A stretch of DNA of 61,062 nt from Chloroflexota bacterium (GTDB lineage Bacteria > Chloroflexota > Dehalococcoidia > DSTF01 > RBG-16-68-14), in assembly GCA_022565155.1 (NCBI GenBank), contig JADFKB010000007.1:1-61062 (forward strand). The letters run 5' to 3'. Below are positions 9,189-17,627 of the stretch, piece by piece. The position numbers were made by a program, and so were the translations under genes. The notes below the pieces were generated by a model. The model made no database searches. It saw only the letters and a program-made list of their open reading frames with translations, and had not been told where the DNA came from. Positions within the stretch are counted from its first letter, which is position 1, and every line of letters starts with the position of its first letter.

Positions 9189-9194
9189 GTCAGC

Positions 9195-11132
9195 TCACTC
9201 CGTTGCAGGTTCCAAGGCCCAACCGAAGACCCCTACCAGCGTGATTACTACCCCTACCGGAATCAGCGGAAGCAGCCATGGGTTGTCGTAGTAGATGAAT
9301 CCGGCGGCCATGATGGCCGGCCCCAGTGCCGCGATCAGCGGCAGGATCGAGGGCGAAGGCAGATGGATGCCGAGACCTTCACCGGAGTCGTGATCGTCGC
9401 CGTACGCGCCCCCGGCGACGACCGGTACCGGCACGCCGGTCTCGCTCTCGACGTACTTCGTGTGCCAGAAGTCGTCCAGCGCCTTCACCTGCGGGATCTC
9501 CGCAAAGTTGTAGGCGGGAGGCGGGGAGGGGATCGCCCACTCGAGCGTGCGGCCGTCCCAGGGGTCGGCGCCCGCCTTCTCCTTGCTGCGCAGGCTGATC
9601 ACAACGTTCACCATGAAGACGACGATCGAGAAGGCGATCAGGAAGGCGCCGGCCGTCGCCATCATGTTCCAGAGCCCCCAGCCCATGCCGTCCGAGTAGC
9701 TGGAGATGCGCCGCGGCATGCCGAGCAGGCCGAGGATCATCATCGGCTGGAAGGTGACGTTGAAGCCGATGAACATCGTCCAGAAGTGCAGTTGCCCCCA
9801 CTTCTCGTTGAGCAGCTTGCCGGAGAACTTGGGAAACCAGTAGTAGATGCCACCGAACAGGCCGAACAGCGCGCCGCCGATGAGCACCTGGTGGAGGTGC
9901 GCGACGACGAAGTAGGTGTCCTGCTGCTGGAAATCGGACGGGACCATCGAGTGCAGCATGCCCGTCAGCCCACCGATCGTGAACATGGCGATGAACCCCA
10001 GGGCGAAGAGCATCGGCGTATTGATCCTGATCGATCCGCCCCACATCGTGCCCAGCCAGTTAAATATCTTGATCCCCGTCGGCACGGCGATCAAGATCGT
10101 CGAGATGCCGAAGGCCGCGTTTGCCGTCGTGCCCAGGCCGGTCGTATACATGTGGTGCGCCCAGACGCCCCAACTCATGAAGGCGATCGCGATGCCGGAG
10201 AAGACGATGAAGGGATAGCCAAAGAGCGGCTTGCGCGAGAACGTCGGCAGGATCTCCGAAACGATGCCCATCGCGGGCAGGATCAGAATGTAGACCTCCG
10301 GGTGGCCGAAGAGCCAGAACATGTGCTGCCAAAGCAGCGGCGTTCCGCCGGCGGCGACGCTGAAGAAGACGCCGCCGAAGAGCCTATCGAAGAGGAGCTG
10401 GAAGAGCGCGACGGTGATCACCGGCATGGCGAAGATGATCAGGAAGGATGTGACCAGCGTCATCCAGACGAACAGGGGCATCTTGAACATCGTCATGCCC
10501 GGCGCGCGCATGTTGATGATCGTGACAACGAAGTTGAAGCCTCCCGCCATCGACGCGATGCCGAGGATGAGCAGCCCGAACGCCCAGTAATCGATGCCGG
10601 TGCCCGCTGAGAACTGGTTCAAGGTCAGCGGCGCATAGCCGAACCAACCACCGTCCGGCGCGCCTAGCTTGCCATCGAATATCGAGCCGCCGGGGTTGCC
10701 GGTAAAGAAGCTGGCGGTCATCAACAGGCCGCCGCTCAGGAACAGCCAGTAGCTGAAGGCGTTGAGCCGCGGAAACGCGACATCGCGCGCGCCGATCATC
10801 AGCGGAACCAGCAGGTTAAAGAACGCCACGGCGAGCGGCATGATCACCAGGAAGATCATCGTCGTACCGTGCATCGTGAAGAGGCGGTTGTACGCATCGG
10901 CATCGACGAAGCTGGATTCGGGGCGGGCGAGCTGGAGACGGATGATCAGCGCTTCCACGCCGCCGATGAGGAAGAAGACGAACGCCGTGGCGCCGTACAT
11001 CAGACCGATGCGCTTGTGATCGACTGTCGCGAGCCAGCTCCAAACGCCGTTATACGTAGCGGCCTCTTGCCGGATGCGGCGCAGCGCCTCCCCTATGGTT
11101 GGCGTCCTCTGCTCGATCACTGCTCCCGTCAT
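9195..11132 (-). CDS. ctaD: cytochrome c oxidase subunit I
   Basis: The 645-residue catalytic subunit of an aa3-type oxidase that reduces oxygen to water and pumps protons. Heme a ligand region HGTTMIFLVIMPLAVAF, the His-Glu-x-x-Tyr segment WLFGHPEVYILILP (K-channel Tyr cross-linked to the CuB His), HHMYTTG (CuB ligands) and VAHLHQVLIGGALFG (heme a3 and a ligands) are all present in order, and NAFSYW...N residues fit the D-channel of A-type oxidases. About 80 residues at the C-terminus add two further membrane helices (ILPLIAALGPAIMAAGFIYY...), making it longer than a minimal subunit I; such extensions are common in CtaD of Gram-positive type. Confidence 0.97.
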   Translation of the reverse strand: MTGAVIEQRTPTIGEALRRIRQEAATYNGVWSWLATVDHKRIGLMYGATAFVFFLIGGVEALIIRLQLARPESSFVDADAYNRLFTMHGTTMIFLVIMPLAVAFFNLLVPLMIGARDVAFPRLNAFSYWLFLSGGLLMTASFFTGNPGGSIFDGKLGAPDGGWFGYAPLTLNQFSAGTGIDYWAFGLLILGIASMAGGFNFVVTIINMRAPGMTMFKMPLFVWMTLVTSFLIIFAMPVITVALFQLLFDRLFGGVFFSVAAGGTPLLWQHMFWLFGHPEVYILILPAMGIVSEILPTFSRKPLFGYPFIVFSGIAIAFMSWGVWAHHMYTTGLGTTANAAFGISTILIAVPTGIKIFNWLGTMWGGSIRINTPMLFALGFIAMFTIGGLTGMLHSMVPSDFQQQDTYFVVAHLHQVLIGGALFGLFGGIYYWFPKFSGKLLNEKWGQLHFWTMFIGFNVTFQPMMILGLLGMPRRISSYSDGMGWGLWNMMATAGAFLIAFSIVVFMVNVVISLRSKEKAGADPWDGRTLEWAIPSPPPAYNFAEIPQVKALDDFWHTKYVESETGVPVPVVAGGAYGDDHDSGEGLGIHLPSPSILPLIAALGPAIMAAGFIYYDNPWLLPLIPVGVVITLVGVFGWALEPATE

Positions 11133-11173
11133 TTGTGACTCCTCGTGCGGCGTACTGCCGCTCGACCCGGCCC

Positions 11174-11920
11174 TTACGGGCTGGCTAGCTGCTCTAGCGC
11201 CCAGGCATCGAACTCTGCCGGTTCGACCGCGATCACATCGAACTTCATCCCGGCATGACCGATGCCGCAGAACTCAGCGCACTGTCCTGGATAGACCCCG
11301 GCCTCCGTCGCGTTGAACCACATCCTGTTCGTTCTGCCCGGTATCACGTCTAGCTTGCCGGCCAGCTTCGGCACCCAGAAGCTATGAATCACATCGAGCG
11401 AGCTTAGCTCGATGCCTACCTCGCGGTCGACGGGGATGAACAGCTCTTCCGCCGTCATCGGATTGCCGTCGGCATCGGCGTACTCGGGATCGAGGTACTC
11501 GAACCGCCAATCCCACTGGAAGGCGACGACGCGCACATGCAGCGCATCGTCTCTCGCATCGCGGCCGAGATCGAAGATACCGTCGACGGTGGGAACGGCG
11601 ATGAAGGCGAGCAGGATCAGCGGCGCTATCGTCCAAGCGATCTCCAACCGCATGTTGCCATGCACCTGGACGGGCATCTCGTCATCGCTTCGCCGCCGAA
11701 AGCGGACGACGATATAGAGTATGGCCGCCGATACGAGAATCAGGATGACGGTTGCTGGTATCAACACAAGGATGAAGAGGTCCCGTTGCCGTTCCGCCAC
11801 ATCGCCGCCCGGGTTGAAGGTGTTTTGGTCTCCGCCAAAGGCTCCGCAGCCCGCAAGCAGCGCGGCGAAGGCGACCGCGATCGCGACCCCGGCAAGCTGT
11901 CTCACGCGGCGAACGTTCAT
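11174..11920 (-). CDS. ctaC: cytochrome c oxidase subunit II
   Basis: A 248-residue protein with an N-terminal lipoprotein-like leader (VAFAALLAGCGAFGG), two membrane helices (residues about 48-72 and 92-110) and an extracytoplasmic cupredoxin domain. The CuA site is visible as HSFWVPKL ... CAEFCGIGHAGMKF (Cys-x3-Cys, His, Met). There is no cytochrome c domain after the CuA domain, so the enzyme is aa3 rather than caa3 and needs a separate electron donor, for which the cupredoxin-like gene at 6336 is a candidate by position only. It is the first gene of the operon, with a promoter and operator-like motif about 150 bases upstream. Confidence 0.95.
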   Translation of the reverse strand: MNVRRVRQLAGVAIAVAFAALLAGCGAFGGDQNTFNPGGDVAERQRDLFILVLIPATVILILVSAAILYIVVRFRRRSDDEMPVQVHGNMRLEIAWTIAPLILLAFIAVPTVDGIFDLGRDARDDALHVRVVAFQWDWRFEYLDPEYADADGNPMTAEELFIPVDREVGIELSSLDVIHSFWVPKLAGKLDVIPGRTNRMWFNATEAGVYPGQCAEFCGIGHAGMKFDVIAVEPAEFDAWALEQLASP

Positions 11921-12062
11921 CGGCTTCCTACCGTACTACGCGCGGCCGCCGACGCCTGCCAGGCTGCTGCTGGCCAGGGCGCTCGCATCCCGGACGTATC
12001 ACGTCCTGCATCGATGTCCAGATCATACGCTTACGAAGCTAGCGGCTAGCTGCCGTCAACCT

Positions 12063-12081
12063 CTTGTACCGTATATCACAA
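12063..12081. promoter_or_regulatory. operator-like motif, copy 3 (ctaC)
   Basis: On the minus strand TTGTGATA-TAC-GGTACAAG. It contains the -10 element of the ctaC promoter, as copy 2 does for the cupredoxin-like gene. The region 11921-12214 otherwise contains no gene. Confidence 0.65.
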
Positions 12082-12098
12082 GCCCTGGTTCTGGTCAA
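12070..12098 (-). promoter_or_regulatory. ctaC operon promoter
   Basis: On the minus strand TTGACC (12098-12093), a 17-base spacer and TATACG (12075-12070), a good sigma70-type match. The transcript would have a leader of about 143 bases before ctaC; I see no riboswitch or strong hairpin in that leader. Confidence 0.6.
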
Positions 12099-12214
12099 TG
12101 GAAAACAGGCCCCGGGGATACCAGCGAGAAGCGCCAATAGTAACAGACGGTGCCGCCATTCGCTGCTGCGGCTAGGGAGAGGGGAACACGAACCGTTCGG
12201 ATTCGGAGCTACTG

Positions 12215-12487
12215 CTAGGCGGCCTTGCCGCGATTCTTGCGTCTCAGCTTGCGGGCAGCCGCAAGGTCGATAGCTAACGGCGCGATCGGCGCCTCGCGCA
12301 AGTCCTCCAGGAAGACCGGGCCACCGCAGCGTTCGCATCGCAGACGCTTGCCAGGTTGCGGCTTCGGCCCCTTAAAGCCCGCGCGAGGCTTGAACGTCCT
12401 GATCACCAGCCGCTCTTCTTTCGTAGCCTCTATCTGGCCGCTGATGTGGCCGCAGTGGTAGCACTTGACATCGCCAACCATCAACAT
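12215..12487 (-). CDS. small two-CxxC zinc-ribbon protein
   Basis: Starts at ATG 12487, where GGAGGTGCAGA precedes it; the open frame extends to 12619 but lacks a better site. The 90-residue product has two Cys pairs, CYHCGH (about residues 9-14) and CERCGG (about residues 50-55), spaced as in a zinc ribbon, and a very basic C-terminus (ARKLRRKNRGKAA). Such small proteins usually bind nucleic acid or a partner protein. I cannot name a family. It stands upstream of the cta promoter on the same strand and behind the greA-like gene. Confidence 0.65.
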   Translation of the reverse strand: MLMVGDVKCYHCGHISGQIEATKEERLVIRTFKPRAGFKGPKPQPGKRLRCERCGGPVFLEDLREAPIAPLAIDLAAARKLRRKNRGKAA

Positions 12488-12654
12488 TCTGCACCTCCGA
12501 TTCGGCTTCCGCTGCCAAGAGAGCAGCGAAACGAACCTCAGTCCGATCTTTCGGCCGATTGGCGAAAATCTGAAGCCGCCTCTCCCTGAATTTGCCGGGG
12601 AATAACTCCTAACGCCCACGTTAATAACAGGAATATCGAGATGAGGGCCTGTTG

Positions 12655-13458
12655 TCAGCCTTCGACGCTTTCAATGCGGAAGCGCAGCGTGCCGGACGGC
12701 GCCTCCACCTCCACCTCCGCGCCTACACGCTTCCGGAGGAGAGCGCGCCCGACCGGCGACTCGTAGGAGATGCGGCCCTGCGTGGCGTTCACTTCGCTCG
12801 GCCGCACCAGCGTAAAGGTTGATTTCGCGTCAGAGCTAAGGTTACGCAGAATCACTGTGCAGCCGACCTCGACGACGCTGCCATCGGGGGCCGGGCCGTC
12901 GGTAATAACGGTGGCGAGATCGAGCGTTATCTCGATCTTCTGGATCCGTCCTTCGATGTGGCCCTGGTGTTCGCGGGCAGCGTCCAGCGGCGCGTTCTCG
13001 CGAAAGTCTTTGTCCTCGCGTGCACGCTGGATATCGGCGATAATCTGCGGCCGTTGGGCTTTCAACGACTCGAGCTCCTTAGTAAGGGCACGCTTCTCGT
13101 CCTCGCTGATCTCCATGTCCTCGAACGCGATCGCCGGTTCGGCCGCGCGCGAGCCAGCGCCCCGCTTGACGCGCAGGTGGACGCCCAGGTTGGTCGGCGT
13201 ATGGCCCGCCTTCTTAGCGGCGGCGAGGAACTTCTTCACCGCGTTGGCGCGGGCCGTGGCATCGGTAACGGTGCCAGTGATGGTGTCAGCGTACGTTGCC
13301 ACCTCATGGCCGCGCAGCTCGGTCCAAGTGCGGTCGGCGCCGCACCAGCGGACGAATCGCTCCACCTCCGCCTGGTTGTCCATGCGCGCCGCATCGTCCA
13401 AGCTGGACAAGTAGCTGCGCGCCGCGTCCATGAGAGTCGCCGTTGGGCCGTCTGTCAT
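12655..13458 (-). CDS. GreA/GreB-type transcription factor with extra N-terminal domain
   Basis: Start at ATG 13458 with AGGAGG ahead of it. The 267-residue protein ends in a complete GreA module: a coiled coil (SEDEKRALTKELESLKAQRPQIIADIQRAREDKDFRENAPLDAAREHQGHIEGRI, cited in pieces; acidic tip DxxENAPLDAA at about residues 165-175) followed by the C-terminal FKBP-like domain (VGCTVILRNLSSD ... ISYESPVGRALL). It should rescue backtracked RNA polymerase by stimulating transcript cleavage. The first about 100 residues (MDAARSYLSSL...VERFVRWCG...TWTELRGHEVATYADTI...RANAVKKFLAAAKKAGHT) resemble the SAM-like core-binding domain of tyrosine recombinases, which is not part of classical GreA (about 158 aa). 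Confidence 0.82.
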   Translation of the reverse strand: MTDGPTATLMDAARSYLSSLDDAARMDNQAEVERFVRWCGADRTWTELRGHEVATYADTITGTVTDATARANAVKKFLAAAKKAGHTPTNLGVHLRVKRGAGSRAAEPAIAFEDMEISEDEKRALTKELESLKAQRPQIIADIQRAREDKDFRENAPLDAAREHQGHIEGRIQKIEITLDLATVITDGPAPDGSVVEVGCTVILRNLSSDAKSTFTLVRPSEVNATQGRISYESPVGRALLRKRVGAEVEVEAPSGTLRFRIESVEG

Positions 13459-13545
13459 ACTTCCTCCTGCTCGATTCTGGCACACAGCGGCGGGCCGGTC
13501 AACGACCAAGTGGTTCGGCGACGAGCGTTGCTCTGTAGCCGAGAG

Positions 13546-13776
13546 TTAGTTGGGATGCAACTCCCGCGCGATCTCTTCCGCCATCTCTTGCACCAGGCCG
13601 CCCTCCGTCGCGAACGCGCGGCAGAGGCGCAGGATATCGTCGCGCTGCTCGGGCCTGGGCCTGCTCACGCCGAGGATGGCCAACACGCGTTGGAGCAAGA
13701 TCGGTGCGTCGGAAGCGGAGGCGAAGCCGTTTACCTCGCGGAGGATGCTGGCGCGCGTCGATACCTGGACTGCCAT
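13546..13776 (-). CDS. conserved small protein of unknown function
   Basis: A 76-residue, mostly helical soluble protein (MAVQVSTRASILREVNGF ... ILLQRVLAILGVSRPRPEQRDDILRLCRAFATEGGLVQEMAEEIARELHPN). Codon use matches its neighbours and it lies 87 bases upstream of the greA-like gene on the same strand, so it may be in the same transcript. No motif that I recognise. Confidence 0.5.
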   Translation of the reverse strand: MAVQVSTRASILREVNGFASASDAPILLQRVLAILGVSRPRPEQRDDILRLCRAFATEGGLVQEMAEEIARELHPN

Positions 13777-13793
13777 ACCTTGAGCCTAACAGC

Positions 13794-13817
13794 GCCCGAT
13801 GCGCTGCCGCATCGGGC
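13794..13817. other. perfect hairpin between divergent genes
   Basis: GCCCGATGCG-CTGC-CGCATCGGGC, a 10-bp perfect inverted repeat. It lies upstream of both flanking divergent genes, so it is not a terminator for either; it could be an operator, part of a small RNA, or the end of a dispersed repeat. Confidence 0.45.
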
Positions 13818-13894
13818 CTCTCCTGAATGGCATACGGCGGAAACCCCTAGGCTGTATCTACCCACCCGGTTGCTCCAGCGTATCTACTTCCCTG

Positions 13895-13922
13895 TTGCTC
13901 CAGCAACAGTCGGCGGTACAAT
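13895..13922 (+). promoter_or_regulatory. promoter giving a leaderless mRNA
   Basis: TTGCTC (13895-13900), 16-base spacer, TACAAT (13917-13922). The GTG start at 13929 lies 6 bases after the -10 element and no Shine-Dalgarno site exists, so transcription probably begins at the start codon. Confidence 0.5.
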
Positions 13923-13928
13923 CACCCT

Positions 13929-15029
13929 GTGAAGCGCAACGCGCTCGTCCTCTGCATCGCCATTCTCGCCCTCGGACTAGCGATCGCTGCCTGCGGCGGC
14001 ACAGATGAATCTCCCCCGCCCACACCGACAGCCTCTGACCAGACACGCAGCTTTGCGATGGGCATTAGCTCGCTGCCACCGGAGCTGACGGAAGAGAGCT
14101 ACATCGAGACGTTCGAGCTGGCGGGCAGCGCCGGCGAGGTGATCCTGATCCAGCGAACGCCGCCCTGGGCCGAACTGCTGGCCGGCCGCATCTCCGAGGA
14201 CACAGTGCAAGCGACGCAGCGCGAGGTGAACCTCGCCGAGGAGAACGGGCTCGACCTCTTCATCGCGATCGACCCGACCGATGGCTCGAAGCGGCGGAGC
14301 CGCCTGGCCGGCCTGCCCGACGAGCTCGTCGGCGCCGGCTTCGCGAACGAGGACGTCCACCGCGCCTTCATCGCCTACGCCGAGTACATCGCGGAGAGCT
14401 ACCAACCGAAGTACCTGGCGCTCGGCGTCGAGATCAACAGCTACCAGCAACACCAGCCGGAGGACTTCGAGCGCTTCGTCGTCCTCTACCACGAGACCTA
14501 CGAGGCGGTGAAGGCGATCTCGCCGGATACGCTGATCTTCCCTACGTTCCAGTTAGAAGAGTTGCAAGGGCTGCTGCCGCTGGAAGAGCCGCTGCAATCG
14601 CAGTGGCACCTGATCAGCCGCTTCGAGCCGCGCCTGGACCTGCTGGCGGTGAGCAGCTTCCCCGGCCTCGTCTTCCCCACGGCTGACGAGATCCCCGACG
14701 CCTACTTCACCCAGATCGCCCTCTACTCCGAACGGCCGATCGCGATCACCGGCCTCGGCTACTCCTCCGCGCCGGCAGAGGATGGCACGCGCGCCGAGGC
14801 CGAGGCGGCGCAGGCGGCGTTCGTGCGGCGCACGCTCAACAACGCTGAGCAGATAGGGATGGCGCTGGTGATCTGGTTCGCCGGCCAGGACCCGACGTTC
14901 ACAGGAGAAGCGCCGCTCGACCTCTTACGCGACGCCGGCCTGGCGCGCCAGGACGGCACGGCCAAGCCAGCTTGGACGATCTGGTCGCAGACGGCGCGGC
15001 GGCCGCTGGCGGACACGGCAGATGAGTAG
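13929..15029 (+). CDS. lipoprotein with TIM-barrel glycosidase-like domain
   Basis: A 366-residue protein starting at GTG. The leader ends in LGLAIAACGG (lipobox), followed by a Pro/Thr-rich linker, so it is anchored outside the membrane. The body reads like a (beta/alpha)8 barrel of the GH53/GH5-like type: FAMGISSLPPELTEESYIETFELA, GLDLFIAIDPTDG, PKYLALGVEINSYQQ (an Asn/Glu-containing strand where acid-base Glu would sit), LLAVSSFPG, and PIAITGLGYSS. Catalytic residues are not certain, and the last strand lacks an obvious nucleophile Glu, so it may bind rather than cleave sugar. It stands alone between a divergent small gene and the cyclase gene. Confidence 0.6.
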   Translation: MKRNALVLCIAILALGLAIAACGGTDESPPPTPTASDQTRSFAMGISSLPPELTEESYIETFELAGSAGEVILIQRTPPWAELLAGRISEDTVQATQREVNLAEENGLDLFIAIDPTDGSKRRSRLAGLPDELVGAGFANEDVHRAFIAYAEYIAESYQPKYLALGVEINSYQQHQPEDFERFVVLYHETYEAVKAISPDTLIFPTFQLEELQGLLPLEEPLQSQWHLISRFEPRLDLLAVSSFPGLVFPTADEIPDAYFTQIALYSERPIAITGLGYSSAPAEDGTRAEAEAAQAAFVRRTLNNAEQIGMALVIWFAGQDPTFTGEAPLDLLRDAGLARQDGTAKPAWTIWSQTARRPLADTADE

Positions 15030-15090
15030 CGCTCCAGCAGCGCCCGCACCGCTCCACAAACCGAGTCGAATAGTGTAGGATAGGGACGCT

Positions 15091-16152
15091 ATGGAGCCGC
15101 GTATCCAGTACGCCCAGACCATGGATGGCGTGAGCGCCACCCGCCACTTTGCAGGCCTGCTCATTGGCCCCGTGCTCATCATAGTGGGCCTAGTGGTGGA
15201 TAGTTCGTGGCACGCCACGGACCATGCGGCCCATCTGTTTGGTGAGGGGTACGTCCTCTTATTTCTCGGACTGGCCGTCATGATTTTTGCCAGCGTCCGC
15301 ATGTTCATGGCCCACATTGGTCTCGTGGGCAGGGCCTCGCTCGGTGGCCGACATCGCGCCAAGTCTATCCGCATGGCAACCTTCTCTCTCTATATTGTTA
15401 TCACTGGCGCCGGCCTGCTCCTCCTCGGTGGCTTTCTTGACACTTCGTGGCACCATGACCACCGCCAGGAGCTGGATGTCTTCTCCCCGCTTCACCCCTA
15501 TCATTCGCTGGTCTTTGTTGGCTTTGTAGCTATCGTCGTGGCCGGGGTGCGCATTTTTACTTCCAATGCTGAGCTCTCCATCGAAGTAGCCGAGGCGGAA
15601 TCGTCAAGGCCAGTGGCCACTGGTGTCACGCTTGCGCCTTCCGGCCCACTCACGATCCTGTTTACGGACATGGAGTCCTCCACAGCCCTCACACGACAGC
15701 TCGGGGATGCGGCAGCTCAGGAAGTCCGACGCACTCACAACGAGATCGTGCGGACGGCGCTCAGCGCGAACGACGGCACTGAAATCAAACACACGGGTGA
15801 TGGTATCATGGCCTCGTTCTCGACAGCATCATCCGCACTCAACTGCGCCATCGCCATCCAGCGAAGCGTCGCGGCGCACAAGGAGGAGCACTCCGACTCC
15901 CCACTGGGCATCTACATCGGGCTGAATGCCGGAGAACCGATCGCCGAAGACGACGACCTCTTCGGCACCTCGGTAGACCTGGCGGCGCGTATCTGCGACC
16001 ACGCAGAGCCGGGGCAGGTGTTGGTTTCCGATGTCGTGCGTCAGTTGGCGGCGGGGAAGGGCTTCATGTTCTCCGACATCGGCGACGTAGTGCCGAAGGG
16101 ATTCGAGGAGCCTGTGCGTCTGTACGAAGTGCGCTGGTGGGAGGAGGGCTGA
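15091..16152 (+). CDS. membrane adenylate/guanylate cyclase (class III)
   Basis: 353 residues. About six hydrophobic segments in residues 16-160 are rich in histidine (WHATDHAAHLF, TSWHHDHRQELD, FSPLHPYHS), followed by a class III cyclase domain from about residue 188: LTILFTDMESSTALT (metal-binding Asp), KHTGDGIMASF (second metal Asp), and VDLAARICDHAEPGQVLVSD. It would make cAMP or cGMP at the membrane. The first 15 residues, MEPRIQYAQTMDGVS, match the start of the remnant gene just downstream (MEPRIQYPKTKDGVS), which belongs to another architecture, so the N-terminus looks grafted. No clear Shine-Dalgarno; TAGGAT ends 9 bases before the ATG. Confidence 0.85.
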   Translation: MEPRIQYAQTMDGVSATRHFAGLLIGPVLIIVGLVVDSSWHATDHAAHLFGEGYVLLFLGLAVMIFASVRMFMAHIGLVGRASLGGRHRAKSIRMATFSLYIVITGAGLLLLGGFLDTSWHHDHRQELDVFSPLHPYHSLVFVGFVAIVVAGVRIFTSNAELSIEVAEAESSRPVATGVTLAPSGPLTILFTDMESSTALTRQLGDAAAQEVRRTHNEIVRTALSANDGTEIKHTGDGIMASFSTASSALNCAIAIQRSVAAHKEEHSDSPLGIYIGLNAGEPIAEDDDLFGTSVDLAARICDHAEPGQVLVSDVVRQLAAGKGFMFSDIGDVVPKGFEEPVRLYEVRWWEEG

Positions 16153-16238
16153 TGGAGCCTCGCATCCAGTACCCGAAGACGAAAGACGGCGTAAGCATCG
16201 CCTATTGGACGCTAAGGGCGGGCGTGCCTCTCGTGTAG
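16152..16238 (+). pseudogene. 5' remnant of a hydrolase-cyclase gene
   Basis: The ATG overlaps the stop codon of the preceding cyclase gene (TGATG). Twenty-eight codons follow (MEPRIQYPKTKDGVSIAYWTL...) and then a TAG. This opening is what I would expect of proteins with an N-terminal alpha/beta-hydrolase domain and a C-terminal class III cyclase. The rest is missing here, but a matching cyclase C-terminus resumes at 18376. The 268 bases from 16240 to 16507 hold no convincing gene; a 74-codon open stretch lies on the minus strand at 16212-16433 without a good start. Confidence 0.6.
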
Positions 16239-16507
16239 CCTCCAATGGTACCGAGGTGCAATCAGCTCCAGCACCTCCCACCACCGGTTTTCGCTATAGA
16301 CATTGCCTCGCAGCAGCATCGCCCCTTCACCGTCTCTAACCGGTTGAATCAGAAGAGCGGGTGGCAACAGATACACTCGAAATGGCCATTGTAGGCGGTA
16401 CCTTCCGGAAATCCCAATTACGAGCGATGGCGGCTAGTGCTGCCAGGGGCTAACATGCGACTGAACGAAGCAGCGGACAGGAAGAGCTTGCCCATAGGAG
16501 GCTGAGC

Positions 16508-17608
16508 ATGGTGCCACTAGCCCGCCGCTACCTCTTTTCTGATAAGATCCGCCTTGCTATCGCCGCTGGTGGGGTCGCCTTTGCGGTGCTGTTGATTGTC
16601 CTAGTGCAGGCCTTCTTTCAGGGCATTATTGACCAGATTGGACGATTCGCGAGTGCGGCTCCGTCCGACCTGTGGGTGATGCAGGCAGGCACGCCTGATC
16701 CCTCTCACGGGGCCTCCATTCTTCCCAACTCAGTGCTGTCCGACCTTCAGGACGTGCCTGGGGTGGCCGCCGCTCAGCCCCTGTTGGGCAGAGCGATGCA
16801 GGTCGGCAGCGCGCGCTTCGGCTTCGTTATGGCCGTCCCCGAGGGCCCATTTCAGGCTCAGACCATCGAGGCGTTTGGCGCGCAGTCATCGCCCGAGAGG
16901 GGGCAGGTAATCCTCAGCGCCGTTTTGGCGAAGGATATCGGCGCTGGTCGAGGCGATGCCGTCGACATTGCCGCGTCTAGCTTTGAAGTTATCGACGTGT
17001 CCTCGTCGCTCGTCGGATCCTTCAGCGTGGGCGCGTTGCTTGACTCCCAGGATGCTGCCCAGCTCTTCGGCGATCCTGAAGCCTTCTCCTTCGCCCTGGT
17101 CTTCGTCTCGCAGGACGCCGATCCGGAACAAGTTGCCGCGGCTATCGAGGATCAGGTGCCGGGGACTGCTGCTCTTACCCCGCAGGAGTTTGCCGACGTG
17201 CTACGGCAGGAGATAGAGGATGGACTCCGTCCCATCGGGGCCGTACTCTTTGGGCTCGCCTTCGTCGTTGGCTTAGCAGTCATTGCCCTGACCATCTATA
17301 CCTCTACCGTGGAGCGCACTCGGGACTACGGCGTCCTCAAGGCAGTGGGGGCCTCGCCTGGGCAGTTGTTCGCCGTTGTGATTCGCCAGAGTCTGATAGT
17401 GGCCCTAGCCGGGTATGTGCTGGGATCCGCCCTGGGCATTGCCAGCGGTAGGCTGCTCCAGGACGCCGTCCCTCAGTTCGTCTTAGTCTTCCGCTGGCAG
17501 GACTTCCTGTTGGTATTGGCTGCCGTCCTGGTTATGAGCGCCGTGGCCACACTGGTGCCCGTCCGCCGCGTGGCGAGCATCGACCCTGCCATGGTGTTCA
17601 GAGCGTAG
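16508..17608 (+). CDS. MacB/LolC-type ABC transporter permease
   Basis: A 366-residue FtsX/MacB-family permease. One N-terminal helix (IRLAIAAGGVAFAVLLIVLVQAFF) is followed by an extracytoplasmic domain (about residues 45-230) and three C-terminal helices, with the cytoplasmic coupling segment YTSTVERTRDYGVLKAVGASPGQLF characteristic of FtsX-like proteins, and an end of PVRRVASIDPAMVFRA. ATAGGAGG lies upstream of the ATG. It pairs with the ATPase gene 19 bases downstream. Such pairs extract lipoproteins or export peptides and antibiotics, or act mechanically. Codon use is less GC3-biased than in flanking genes, consistent with acquisition. Confidence 0.88.
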   Translation: MVPLARRYLFSDKIRLAIAAGGVAFAVLLIVLVQAFFQGIIDQIGRFASAAPSDLWVMQAGTPDPSHGASILPNSVLSDLQDVPGVAAAQPLLGRAMQVGSARFGFVMAVPEGPFQAQTIEAFGAQSSPERGQVILSAVLAKDIGAGRGDAVDIAASSFEVIDVSSSLVGSFSVGALLDSQDAAQLFGDPEAFSFALVFVSQDADPEQVAAAIEDQVPGTAALTPQEFADVLRQEIEDGLRPIGAVLFGLAFVVGLAVIALTIYTSTVERTRDYGVLKAVGASPGQLFAVVIRQSLIVALAGYVLGSALGIASGRLLQDAVPQFVLVFRWQDFLLVLAAVLVMSAVATLVPVRRVASIDPAMVFRA

Positions 17609-17627
17609 CCGCCGGAGGGAGTGAAGG

